A stretch of DNA of 11,311 nucleotides from Treponema sp. (GCA_031264395.1 JAISEB010000275.1:1-11311); one strand, 5' to 3'. Shown: positions 1 to 6,474, counted from the first letter of the stretch. Notes: generated by a model from the letters alone, not told the origin. Numbers and translations are program-made.

Positions 1-682
1 CCGTGTCGTCCGGCGAAAACTGGATGTTGTTCAGGGAGATGGCAACCCCTTCCTCCACCACCCGGACCGTGGTATCCGCCACCCTGCCGGTTTCCAGTTC
101 CGCCCGGATCTCCTCCGCCAGTTGTTCCCGCCGTTCCTGTATCCTGTCTTCGGTCCTTTCCACAGGCGGGGCCGCCGGTTCCGGTTCCGGTGCTGGTTCC
201 GGTTTCGCGGCCTCATCCGGTTCCCCGTCCCCCCGGTAATCAAGGACCCTGCCGAGGATTTGCAAAAGCCGTTCCCCCGAAACCTTCAGGGCCGGGTCCC
301 GCGGGCCCGGTATAAGCCCCAGATAGTCAAGCTGCCTGAAGGCGTACCGGGGCCCCGGAAACAGCGCGTACAGTACGGAACCTTTTATTGAAAATGACTG
401 CATAATAAGGAACGAAAGGCCCCCCAGATTGACGGGGCCGTCCGCCGCCGCCCCTTTGGGAAGCCACCCGTTTTCCCGCGCCAGGGCAAAAGCCGCCGGG
501 GCGGCGCTGTGTTCTCCCGGCGCTCCCGATGCGGGAAGCACAAAGCGGCAGGCCTGGCTCCAGGTAATTTCCCGGCTCTCCAGCAGCCCGTCCATCTCCG
601 CCGCGGTCTGCCCGTGGAGAAGGCCCCCCGGAAACAATACGAACAGGGCGGGTAAAAACACAAAAGCCATGCTGAATTTCAT
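1..682 (-). CDS. OmpA-family envelope protein, N-terminal part (3' end outside window)
   Basis: Reads leftward from ATG at 682-680 and stays open to the window edge, giving 227 residues with no stop. The start is set by a strong AAGGAGGGG ribosome site just upstream, at about 689-697. Residues 1-24 are a hydrophobic signal peptide (cleavage probably near LLHG/QT), so the protein is exported. Residues 28-150 are helical and SLH-like: ITWSQACRFVL, an AF..A...GWLP segment near 64-75, and RYAFRQLDYLGLIPG near 112-126. A Pro-Glu-Ala linker (158-173) and a charged, probably coiled-coil segment (174-200) follow. Residues 203-227 (VRVVEEGVAISL, then IQFSPDDT) look like the first strand of an OmpA/MotB peptidoglycan-binding domain, whose body would lie outside the window. 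Such proteins tie the outer membrane or periplasm to the cell wall. The OmpA assignment rests on a short stretch; export and reading frame are firm. Confidence 0.72.
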   Translation of the reverse strand, partial: MKFSMAFVFLPALFVLFPGGLLHGQTAAEMDGLLESREITWSQACRFVLPASGAPGEHSAAPAAFALARENGWLPKGAAADGPVNLGGLSFLIMQSFSIKGSVLYALFPGPRYAFRQLDYLGLIPGPRDPALKVSGERLLQILGRVLDYRGDGEPDEAAKPEPAPEPEPAAPPVERTEDRIQERREQLAEEIRAELETGRVADTTVRVVEEGVAISLNNIQFSPDDT

Positions 683-807
683 ATATACCCCTCCTTGCAA
701 ACGGGACGGCGTAACAAAGAAACCGGCCCGGACAGCGCGCCTCCGGGAAAATAGCCAAGGGAAAAAATCGGAAAACTAAGAATTAACGAAAAAAGATGAG
801 TATTATT

Positions 808-820
808 GGGGGGGGGGGGG
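808..820. repeat. Homopolymer of 13 G (poly-C on the minus strand)
   Basis: An uninterrupted run of 13 G lies about 126 bp upstream of the OmpA-like start codon, on that gene's leader side. Runs this long are prone to slipped-strand changes in length. In Treponema pallidum, poly-G tracts upstream of tpr genes modulate transcription, so a phase-variable switch is a reasonable idea here. The length in a single read or assembly may be inexact. Confidence 0.9.
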
Positions 821-913
821 AGCAAAAACCGTGCCAACCGCAACGATCCGGGGCACAAATTCAAAGATTTTTTTCACATCTACGGCAAGGCGCGCCGCTT
901 TTTTCATAACAAT

Positions 914-942
914 AGTATACCACACATTGCGGTTTTTGTGTA
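914..942 (-). promoter_or_regulatory. Candidate leftward promoter for the OmpA-like gene
   Basis: On the minus strand, TACACA (937-942) and TATACT (914-919) are separated by 17 bases, matching the sigma-70 consensus at 4/6 and 5/6. A transcript would start near 907, giving a leader of about 225 bases that includes the poly-C tract and then the OmpA-like gene. The spacing is ideal and the -10 is good, but the -35 is only fair. Confidence 0.35.
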
Positions 943-981
943 CAGAGAAAGGACCGCCTTCAGCAATCCCGAATTCAAACC

Positions 982-1062
982 AACCACGGACGACACAGAC
1001 GACACGGACAAAATACACATTTGAAACTAAAAAAGTCCGTCCTGTCCGCGAAGTCCGTGGTT
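982..1062. repeat. Composite inverted repeat with 9-bp periodic arms
   Basis: The left arm (982-1009) reads AACCACGGAC, GACACAGAC, GACACGGAC. The right arm, read on the opposite strand (1062-1035), reads AACCACGGAC, TTCGCGGAC, AGGACGGAC. The 28-base arms agree at 21 positions around a 25-base centre (1010-1034). Within each arm the GGAC/AGAC ends recur every 9 bases. Eight T follow the right arm on the plus strand (1061-1068), so the structure could also stop plus-strand transcription before fliS. I recall similar ACCACGGA...CACGGA repeats scattered through many environmental genomes, but cannot confirm a family here. Confidence 0.75.
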
Positions 1063-1077
1063 TTTTTTCTCCTCTTT

Positions 1078-1095
1078 TTCTTCGACTTCTTCGAC
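1078..1095. repeat. Two tandem copies of TTCTTCGAC
   Basis: Two exact 9-bp units abut each other. On the minus strand they are preceded by TTAACCGCAAGG (1105-1094), so the block has the form AACCGCAAGG followed by TCGAAGAAG units. It has the same 9-base period as the neighbouring inverted repeat and lies only 16 bp from it, which suggests one composite element. Confidence 0.7.
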
Positions 1096-1163
1096 CTTGC
1101 GGTTAAAACTTCTTCCAGAGCTTCCCCCCTATTATTTTTTCCGGTTTTTCTTTAAAATTTCCT

Positions 1164-1190
1164 TTGATAACAAGAAATCCCTGCCGATAA
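1164..1190 (+). promoter_or_regulatory. Candidate promoter for fliS, perfect sigma-28-type -10 GCCGATAA
   Basis: GCCGATAA at 1183-1190 is an exact match to the -10 element used by the flagellar sigma factor FliA, and it lies in front of a flagellar gene. The -35 is poor at the standard spacing. A TAAA-containing octamer matching TAAAGTTT at 7/8 sits at 1153-1160, 22 bases away instead of 11. A sigma-70 reading of the same place is TTGATA (1164-1169), 16 bases, GATAAA (1186-1191). Either would give a leader of roughly 60 bases. Confidence 0.4.
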
Positions 1191-1258
1191 AGAAGGGTGT
1201 ATCTGTATTCAGGGATGAAGACAGAAAATTCCGGCTTTTGAACAGGGAGGGGGTTATT

Positions 1259-1702
1259 TTGGCATACACGAACGGATTATCGGCCTACCGCGAAACAAGG
1301 GTCAAAACGGCAAGCCAGGGGCAGCTTATCATCATGCTCTACGATGAGGCGATAAAAACCCTGGACAGGGGGCTTGAACTCTTGGGGGCGAACGGATCAA
1401 AGAAAGATCCCGGCAAAATCGAAGACATCAACAAGTGTATACTCAAGGCGCAGGAAATTATTACGGAACTCACCGTATCCCTGGACTTTGAACAGGGGGG
1501 AGACATTGCGAAAAACCTTTTTGCCCTGTATACATGGTTCAACAAGGAGCTTTTGGAGGCCAATATCAACAGGAACACGCAGCAGATTACGGTTATACGG
1601 AACATGATAAACGAACTGCGGGACGCCTGGAGCGAGATCGTGTCCAGAAATCCCGCCGAAACTTCATATAAAGAGGTAAACGGCGTCAACATTGCCGGCT
1701 GA
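1259..1702 (+). CDS. fliS: Flagellar export chaperone FliS
   Basis: FliS is a small cytoplasmic four-helix protein that binds the flagellin C-terminus, stops premature polymerisation and hands flagellin to the export gate. The product is 147 aa, slightly long for the family. Family features are visible: AYTNGLSAYRETRVKTAS at the start, QLIIMLYDEAIKTLDRGLELL (about 22-42), LDFEQGGDIAKNLFALYTWF (75-94) and NELRDAWSEIV (118-128). I chose the TTG at 1259 because AGGGAGGGGG (1244-1253) precedes it at good distance and because FliS proteins begin close to this motif. The frame runs open further upstream to 1097, but that extension looks nothing like FliS. A FlgN-like gene follows after 59 bp, probably in one operon. 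Confidence 0.93.
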   Translation: MAYTNGLSAYRETRVKTASQGQLIIMLYDEAIKTLDRGLELLGANGSKKDPGKIEDINKCILKAQEIITELTVSLDFEQGGDIAKNLFALYTWFNKELLEANINRNTQQITVIRNMINELRDAWSEIVSRNPAETSYKEVNGVNIAG

Positions 1703-1704
1703 CG

Positions 1705-1728
1705 GTTTGCCGCGCTTCGCGCATAAAA
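1705..1728 (+). repeat. 24-bp repeat, copy 1 (fliS-flgN gap)
   Basis: Starts with GTTTGCCGCGCTTCG and agrees with 5766-5789 at 22 of 24 bases. This copy contains GCGCTTCGCGC, a small hairpin (stem GCGC). It lies just after the fliS stop codon. Confidence 0.75.
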
Positions 1729-1761
1729 CCTGTACATACAACAGGCTCCTTGGGAGGGGAT

Positions 1762-2280
1762 ATGGCGGTAGTTACTGAAGAAAGAAGACCGGATGCCAGG
1801 GACATTGATCCCGGGGAACTGGAACAGCGGGTGCTTGTCCTGCGGCGTTTCAGGACGCTTTTGCAGGAACAGCGGGATCGTTTCCGCTCGTACCTTGACG
1901 TACTGGACAGGCAGAAGGACGTTATTGAAACCGGCACGGCGGGGGAACTGCTTGCCCATGTTGAGCTTGAAGAGAAGATAGTCGCGGATATTTTTTCCAT
2001 TCAGAAGGTTATCAACCCGCTGGAAGACATGTACCGCTCCATAAAGCGCGAAGGCGGGCAGCGGGCCGGCAGGGAAGACGACGTGCCGGATCTCAAGGCC
2101 GCGCTGGAAGATCTGAAAAGCGAGGCGCTGATCCGTTCAAGCAGAAACAGGGAACTCCTTTCCCGGCGCATGCTGGAACTCCGGTCCGAAATTAAATCCC
2201 TCCGGAGCAACCCCTACGCCGCCGCAAAACCGGCCTTTTCCGACATAAACACCGCGTCTTTTATCGACATTAAAGGTTGA
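1762..2280 (+). CDS. flgN: FlgN-like flagellar chaperone
   Basis: The product is 172 aa, highly charged and almost wholly helical with no signal peptide or membrane segment. Residues 18-95 resemble the FlgN fold: a long helix (VLRRFRTLLQEQRDRFRSYLDVLDRQKDVI) and a second helix with LLAHVELEEKIVADIFSIQ, where the repeated Leu/Glu pattern lies. Residues 110-150 form another helix and the C-terminus ends SDINTASFIDIKG. FlgN guards the hook-filament junction proteins FlgK and FlgL before export. Placement 59 bp after fliS supports a flagellar role. The ATG at 1762 is preferred: GGGAGGGG lies directly upstream, though spacing is short (about 4 bases). A TTG at 1750 in frame would destroy that site. 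FlgN sequences diverge strongly, so the name is an inference from fold and context. Confidence 0.68.
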   Translation: MAVVTEERRPDARDIDPGELEQRVLVLRRFRTLLQEQRDRFRSYLDVLDRQKDVIETGTAGELLAHVELEEKIVADIFSIQKVINPLEDMYRSIKREGGQRAGREDDVPDLKAALEDLKSEALIRSSRNRELLSRRMLELRSEIKSLRSNPYAAAKPAFSDINTASFIDIKG

Positions 2281-2302
2281 ACTTGTTTCAACCCGGTTGG
2301 CG

Positions 2303-2317
2303 CGAACCTTCGGTTCG
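2303..2317. other. Small perfect hairpin between convergent genes
   Basis: CGAACC and GGTTCG flank a TTC loop in the 66-bp gap between the ends of flgN and the SAM hydrolase gene. CGGTTCG occurs again at 2326-2332. No T run follows on either strand, so it is at best a weak two-way termination or RNA-end-stabilising structure. Confidence 0.35.
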
Positions 2318-2346
2318 ATGGGCCCCGGTTCGAAAGTCCGGTTTAA

Positions 2347-3204
2347 TCAGGATTTCGTAAACACAACCTCCCAGGCGGCGCCGTAGCCAAGCCCGTAGGC
2401 GGCGGAACAATTCCCCTCCGCCACGGCCATGGCGATATTCATGAGTTCGTTGTTGTATATAACAGGCTTCCCTTTTTCGGCGTACCCGAAGGATTTGGCG
2501 AAGAGTACGTTTTCGTCAAAGACAACTTTTCCGCCGTGCAGTATGATAACGCGCAGCGTGTCGCCGTATGAGAAACCGGCCTCCGTAAACATCGCAAGCG
2601 GTATGTTTGTCCACATGTTGCCGAAATTCGGATCGTCTATCTCGAATATGCCCCGCACCTCGCGGTTTTCCGCCGGCCCCGTCATGGAAGGCTCAATGAT
2701 GGGGAGCCGTTTGATGTCGTCCACGGAATAGGCGGGCCCTGTTTCCTCAAACGTGATGATCCCGGAGGCAAGCCGTGCGGCGCAATAGCCGAAGAGGTCC
2801 CTCCCGTGAAAAACCGAAACGCCCCGTGTGCCGTCAAGGCGGTTTACACGCTCGTCGATTTCCCGTATTTCCGCAATGCCGATCTTCGCCGCCGTATGGG
2901 TAAGGCTGCCGTTGTCCGGGGTAACGACGGTATAGCCGTTCGTGGTTCTGGCGGCCGCGGCCCTGCGCCCCGTTCCCACGCCCGGGTCCACCACGGAAAC
3001 AAATATCGTTCCCTTTGGCCAGAATTCCATGCTCTGGTACAGCCTGTACGAGGCGCTCCAGATGTCGAACTTCGGCAGTTCATGGCTGCCGTCGAAGATC
3101 TCAAGGTCGCGGTCTACGGTCTTGACCACGCCGTACATCGCCGAGACCGCCCCTTCCTTGTAGGTAAAGTCGGTCTGAAAAACCAGAATCGGTTTTCTGT
3201 TCAT
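2347..3204 (-). CDS. S-adenosyl-L-methionine hydrolase (SAM hydroxide adenosyltransferase, DUF62)
   Basis: 285 aa, full length for the family (PF01887), cytoplasmic. These enzymes use an activated water or hydroxide to split SAM into adenosine and methionine; relatives use chloride or fluoride. Motifs seen: QTDFTY (10-15), DGSH (38-41), VSVVDPGVGTGRR (69-81), TPDNGSL (95-101), FHGRDLF (132-138), and a C-terminal NNELMNIAMAVAEGNCSAAYGLGYG near 251-275. The Asp-Arg-His triad known from archaeal members corresponds to D73, R80 and H133, with nearly the same spacing. I see no sign of the extra loop of fluorinases, so hydrolysis is more likely. ATG at 3204 is preceded by GGAAGG. The gene is last in the ECF operon, 26 bp after ecfT, so it is probably linked to the imported compound. 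Confidence 0.9.
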   Translation of the reverse strand: MNRKPILVFQTDFTYKEGAVSAMYGVVKTVDRDLEIFDGSHELPKFDIWSASYRLYQSMEFWPKGTIFVSVVDPGVGTGRRAAAARTTNGYTVVTPDNGSLTHTAAKIGIAEIREIDERVNRLDGTRGVSVFHGRDLFGYCAARLASGIITFEETGPAYSVDDIKRLPIIEPSMTGPAENREVRGIFEIDDPNFGNMWTNIPLAMFTEAGFSYGDTLRVIILHGGKVVFDENVLFAKSFGYAEKGKPVIYNNELMNIAMAVAEGNCSAAYGLGYGAAWEVVFTKS

Positions 3205-3230
3205 GTTCCCTTCCTTCTTTATAAAGTCTA

Positions 3231-4064
3231 TTATACAAACGGATTGAAAAACCGGCTGTGATTGACAAACACGGAGATCAGAATGGAGGCCGCGAAAATC
3301 GCCGCGGAGATTGCGATGGCCGCCCAGTCAACCCGGCTGAACGCGCCGCGCGAATACCATGTCCGCGTCTTCTTTTTTCCGAATCCCCGCAGATCCATCG
3401 CGTTGCTGATGCCTTCAATGCGGTCCATCGTGGAAAGGATCAGCGGGATTATGATGAGGAGCGCGTTTTTGAAACGGCGGGAGAGCTTTGCCTTTTTGCT
3501 CATGTCCAGCCCCCGCGCCTGCTGCGCCATGCTGATGTCGTTGTAGGTCCGCTGTATGTCGGGGAAGTACCGCAGCGTAAGGGCTACCGCGTAGGCCGCC
3601 TTGTAGTGCACCTTGACGCCGTTGAGCGCCGACGCGAATTCGCTGGGATTCGTGGTAAAAAGAAAAATGATGCCCAGCGGAATCACCGAGGCGTACTTCA
3701 TTGTTTTTGTGCCCTGGTAAAGAAGCTGCTCCAGCGTAAAGGTGTAGCTGCCGTAGATGCGCAGGAATTCGTGATGTGTTCCGTATATCATGGGCCCCTG
3801 CTCCGGCGAAAAGAGATAGGACAGGATGAAATTGAACACGAGGAATACCGCCACGTAAATGACCATCGTCCTGATCTGCGAATACCGTATCCGCGATACG
3901 CGGAACGCCCACAGCGAAAAGGCCATGACGCCCAGAATAACCCTTATGTCGAATGAAAACATCACCGTAAAACTGAGCAGGAGAAAGCATATGAATTTTG
4001 AAAGTCCGCTCATGCGGTGAACGGGCGTATCCAGGCGGCTGTAGGAAAATATTCGTATCTTCAC
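3231..4064 (-). CDS. ecfT: ECF transporter transmembrane component EcfT
   Basis: 277 aa integral membrane protein that couples ATP hydrolysis to the substrate-binding S component. Hydrophobic segments lie near residues 22-55, 66-86, 124-137, 200-212 and 247-268. The two cytoplasmic coupling helices that dock on the ATPases carry the family ARG motifs: AQQARGLD (180-187) and AMDLRGFG (222-229). The second has Leu where Ala is usual, which occurs in the family. The GTG start at 4064 overlaps the stop of the upstream ATPase gene by four bases (GTGA), so translation of the two is coupled. The SAM hydrolase gene follows 26 bp later. Confidence 0.93.
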   Translation of the reverse strand: MKIRIFSYSRLDTPVHRMSGLSKFICFLLLSFTVMFSFDIRVILGVMAFSLWAFRVSRIRYSQIRTMVIYVAVFLVFNFILSYLFSPEQGPMIYGTHHEFLRIYGSYTFTLEQLLYQGTKTMKYASVIPLGIIFLFTTNPSEFASALNGVKVHYKAAYAVALTLRYFPDIQRTYNDISMAQQARGLDMSKKAKLSRRFKNALLIIIPLILSTMDRIEGISNAMDLRGFGKKKTRTWYSRGAFSRVDWAAIAISAAIFAASILISVFVNHSRFFNPFV

Positions 4065-5785
4065 TGCCGTCCCGCCCCCGGCTCGTAATCAATAAAAGCC
4101 TGCACAAATTCCGCCTCGTTTTCGATTCCCGCCTTCTGCGCCAGCGTGTACAGCGACGTTTCCCTGAGGTTCGCCTTTCGTATTACTTCGCCGTCCGTAA
4201 GAATGCTGCTGGCGGGCGCGTCGGAAACCAGCGCGCCGTCTGAGAGCACAATCGCACGCGGCGTATATTCAAGCATCAGGTGCATGTCGTGGGTAATGAG
4301 GATCACGGTAACGCCGCGCCTGTTCAGCGTTTTAAGGAAGTCCATGAATTCGGAATAGTGGCGGTAATCCTGTCCCGCAGTGGGCTCGTCCAGAATAAGT
4401 ACGCGCGGCTCAAGAACAAGTATGGACGCGACGGTGACCCGCTTCTTCTGCCCGAAACTGAGCGCGGAAACGGGCCAGCCGGCAAAGGGCGCAAGGCCGC
4501 AGATTTCAAGCGTTTTCGCGATACGCTTTTCCCTTTCCGCCTCGCCCGCGCCGCGCAGTTTGAGCCCAAGGCCCACTTCATCCCGTATCATCGTTTCGGA
4601 TATCATCTGATTCGGATTCTGCATGACAAAGCCTATGTACTCCGCCCGTTCCCGTATCGTCTCGTCCCTGATGTCCCTGCCCCCGAAAAAAATGCTTCCC
4701 GAAGAAGGAACCTCAAAACCGCAGAGAAGCCTTGCCAGCGTTGATTTTCCCGCGCCGTTTCTTCCTATAATCGAAACCATCTCCCCTTCGCCTATATCGA
4801 AACTGACGTCGCGGAGAACTTCCCTGCCCGGTTCATACGAGAACGACAGATGTTCGATTGAAAGGATGTTTTTGGGGGAAGGCGGCCGCTCCTTCTTTTT
4901 CGCCCCGGTGAACCATTTTCGAAGCGGCGCCCCGGCGGCGTCCATATCAAGGGTGCCGATGTAGCCGGGGCGTATTTCGGGCCTTACGTCCACGCCCGCG
5001 TATCCAAGGGCGGTGATGTAAAGCGGCTCCCGTATGCCGTTCTCTTTGAGTATGCCGGAGCTGAGCAGGTGATCGCTGTCCATGTCGGCGGCTATGCGGC
5101 CGCCCGAGATGGTGATGATGCGGTCGACATGCCTGTGGAGCACGTCTTCCAGCCGGTGTTCTATGATGATGATGGTCTTGCCCGTTTCGGCGTGGATCTC
5201 GTCGATAAGTTCAATCGCCGTTTTTCCTGTTGCAGGATCAAGATTCGCCAGCGGCTCGTCGAAAACAAGAATCTCCGCGCCGCCCGTCATGACTCCCGCC
5301 AAGGAGGTCCGCTGTTTCTGTCCCCCCGAAAGCTCAAAGGGCGAGGAATCAAGCAGCCTGTCCATGTCCACCATCGCGGCGGCCTTTGCCACACGCCTGT
5401 GCATTTCGTCTACGGCTACCGCGTCGTTTTCAAGCGAAAAGGCAATATCCTCGCCCACGGTAAGGCCGACAAACTGGCTGTCGCTGTCCTGCAGCACCGT
5501 CCCTACCTGTTTTGAAAGTTCAAAGATATTCAGGGCGGCGGCGCTTCTGCCGCCGATAAAAAGAGCGCCGCTTGTTTTTCCCCTGTATGAAAAAGGGATA
5601 AGGCCGTTGAGGCAGCGGCCGAGCGTACTCTTGCCGCTGCCGCTTGCCCCGATTATCAGGATCTTTTCGCCGGGCGCAATATCCAGCTGTATGTCATGCA
5701 GCGTATTTTCCGCCTGGCTGAAATACCGGAACGTGAAATTGCTGAAACTGATAACGGGGCCGGCAGTTTGCCGCGCTTCGTGCAT
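4061..5785 (-). CDS. ECF transporter duplicated ATPase (A and A' fused)
   Basis: 574 aa with two complete ABC ATPase domains in one chain, in place of separate EcfA1 and EcfA2. Domain 1: Walker A GASGSGKST (46-54), Q-loop near Q99, signature LSGGQKQR (152-159), Walker B ILVFDEP (172-178), switch His H210. Domain 2: Walker A GRNGAGKST (341-349), Q-loop near Q389, signature LSFGQKKR (442-449, Phe for the usual Gly), Walker B VLILDEP (462-468), His H499. A linker of about 60 residues (245-305) joins them. It powers the S/T importer from the cytoplasmic face. The ATG at 5785 has no good ribosome site, and its first nine codons lie in a short repeat also found near fliS, so the start is less certain than the rest. 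The end overlaps ecfT by 4 bp. Confidence 0.92.
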   Translation of the reverse strand: MHEARQTAGPVISFSNFTFRYFSQAENTLHDIQLDIAPGEKILIIGASGSGKSTLGRCLNGLIPFSYRGKTSGALFIGGRSAAALNIFELSKQVGTVLQDSDSQFVGLTVGEDIAFSLENDAVAVDEMHRRVAKAAAMVDMDRLLDSSPFELSGGQKQRTSLAGVMTGGAEILVFDEPLANLDPATGKTAIELIDEIHAETGKTIIIIEHRLEDVLHRHVDRIITISGGRIAADMDSDHLLSSGILKENGIREPLYITALGYAGVDVRPEIRPGYIGTLDMDAAGAPLRKWFTGAKKKERPPSPKNILSIEHLSFSYEPGREVLRDVSFDIGEGEMVSIIGRNGAGKSTLARLLCGFEVPSSGSIFFGGRDIRDETIRERAEYIGFVMQNPNQMISETMIRDEVGLGLKLRGAGEAEREKRIAKTLEICGLAPFAGWPVSALSFGQKKRVTVASILVLEPRVLILDEPTAGQDYRHYSEFMDFLKTLNRRGVTVILITHDMHLMLEYTPRAIVLSDGALVSDAPASSILTDGEVIRKANLRETSLYTLAQKAGIENEAEFVQAFIDYEPGAGRQ

Positions 5786-5789
5786 ACAA
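5766..5789 (+). repeat. 24-bp repeat, copy 2 (over the ATPase start codon)
   Basis: Begins GTTTGCCGCGCTTCG and agrees with 1705-1728 at 22 of 24 bases. On the minus strand it supplies the ATG and the codons for M-H-E-A-R-Q of the ATPase. The first copy would encode M-R-E-A-R-Q in the same way, though it is not in a gene. Confidence 0.75.
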
Positions 5790-5794
5790 TCCCG

Positions 5795-5818
5795 AAAAAT
5801 CGCCGCAAGTTCCCGCGG
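5795..5818 (-). terminator. Weak terminator-like hairpin between S-component and ATPase genes
   Basis: On the minus strand CCGC (5818-5815) and GCGG (5806-5803) pair around an 8-base loop, followed by CGA and five T (5799-5795). The stem is short, so at most partial termination is expected. It could leave more S-component transcript than transporter-core transcript. It lies within the 37-bp gap between the two genes. Confidence 0.25.
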
Positions 5819-5822
5819 TTTT

Positions 5823-6410
5823 TCAGGCGGCCTTTTTCAGACTGCCTTCCTTGGCGCGCGTTGCCGCGTAGATGCTGAGGAGCACGGAACCGATGACGGC
5901 GCAGCTGGCGGAATTCATCACAAAGGCAATGGCGCCCTGGGTAAACACAAGATTGACGGGCTCCTTGTATATCAGGATGTCAAGCGCCGGGGCAACCACA
6001 ATCCACGCGACGGCGTTTCCCGCTATCTGGATGACATTGAACAGTACAATGCTCTTCCAGCTGAAATGCCCTTCTTTGATCCTCAGGAATTTGTACGAGA
6101 CGCCGTAGATGAATCCGGAGACGCCGCTCGCGACGACCCAGCTCCACCAGGGCGAACCGTACTGGACGGCGTCGCTTATGGCGTGCCCTATAAAGGCGAT
6201 AAGCGCCCCGGCAACGGGGCCGAACAGCGCGCCGAAGAAACCCGCGATGCCGTAGGCCGTCTGGAAACTGGTTTCCGGCACGGGCGAAGGCACCTTGACG
6301 AACATAAAGAGAAGCGTGAATATCGCCGCCCCCAGGCCAATGGCCACGATTGTTATCGTGCTGAATTCAAACAGTTTTTTCTTTTCAACTGTTTCACTAC
6401 CGTTACTCAT
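5823..6410 (-). CDS. ECF transporter substrate-binding (S) component, UPF0397 family
   Basis: 195 aa membrane protein, first gene of the operon. It captures the substrate and docks on EcfT/EcfAA'. Hydrophobic helices lie near 17-39, 51-76, 88-106, 120-145 and 155-183. Family-typical residues include TIVAIGLGAAIF (20-31), VPSPVPETSFQTAYGI (40-55), ALFGPVAGALIAFIGHAISDA (61-81) and YGSPWWSWVVASGVSGFIYG (84-103). I recall UPF0397 proteins annotated both as riboflavin-type and as queuosine-related (QrtT-like) S components, so the substrate is open. The start is ATG 6410, with GGAGGTG a few bases upstream; a frame extension to 6473 would add a basic 21-residue tail without a ribosome site. It is divergent from polA. 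Confidence 0.9.
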   Translation of the reverse strand: MSNGSETVEKKKLFEFSTITIVAIGLGAAIFTLLFMFVKVPSPVPETSFQTAYGIAGFFGALFGPVAGALIAFIGHAISDAVQYGSPWWSWVVASGVSGFIYGVSYKFLRIKEGHFSWKSIVLFNVIQIAGNAVAWIVVAPALDILIYKEPVNLVFTQGAIAFVMNSASCAVIGSVLLSIYAATRAKEGSLKKAA

Positions 6411-6429
6411 ATACACCTCCGTTTTGGGC

Positions 6430-6447
6430 ATTTTCCCTTTGGAAAAT
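6430..6447 (-). promoter_or_regulatory. Leader hairpin before the S-component gene
   Basis: Read leftward, ATTTTCC and GGAAAAT form a perfect 7-bp stem around a 4-base loop. It sits about 8 bases upstream of the GGAGGTG ribosome site, so it could affect translation or transcript stability. I found no match to a known riboswitch core in this leader. Confidence 0.35.
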
Positions 6448-6474
6448 CTTTTCCTCCGGGTAATCTTTCCCACT

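Larger units (their letters stand above)
683..1258. other. Long intergenic region between the divergent OmpA-like gene and fliS
   Basis: I see no convincing protein gene here. From left to right it holds the OmpA-like leader (683-800), a run of 13 G (808-820), a possible leftward promoter (914-942), a 9-bp-periodic inverted repeat (982-1062) ending in eight T on the plus strand, a two-unit 9-bp tandem repeat (1078-1095), a pyrimidine-rich stretch (1107-1165) and a candidate fliS promoter (1164-1190). Short reading frames exist on both strands but lack ribosome sites. Confidence 0.7.

Noticed and set aside
982..1095. CRISPR array
   Set aside because: The 9-base units abut one another without spacers and are partly on opposite strands.
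1215..1241. Eight-codon frame upstream of fliS
   Set aside because: Too short to judge and without a clear ribosome site; likely chance.
1097..1258. N-terminal extension of FliS by 54 residues
   Set aside because: It does not resemble FliS, covers the repeat and promoter zone, and the TTG at 1259 has a strong ribosome site.
2291..2345. tRNA-like GGTTCGA motifs in the flgN / SAM hydrolase gap
   Set aside because: GGTTCGA occurs twice but no acceptor, D or anticodon arm can be formed around it.
6411..6473. N-terminal extension of the S component (starting MGKITRR)
   Set aside because: No ribosome site, and it would place the start at or before the likely transcription start; ATG 6410 has GGAGGTG.
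6411..6474. preQ1 or other riboswitch in the transporter leader
   Set aside because: Looked for because related transporters are called queuosine-regulated; only small hairpins are seen, with no recognised aptamer core.
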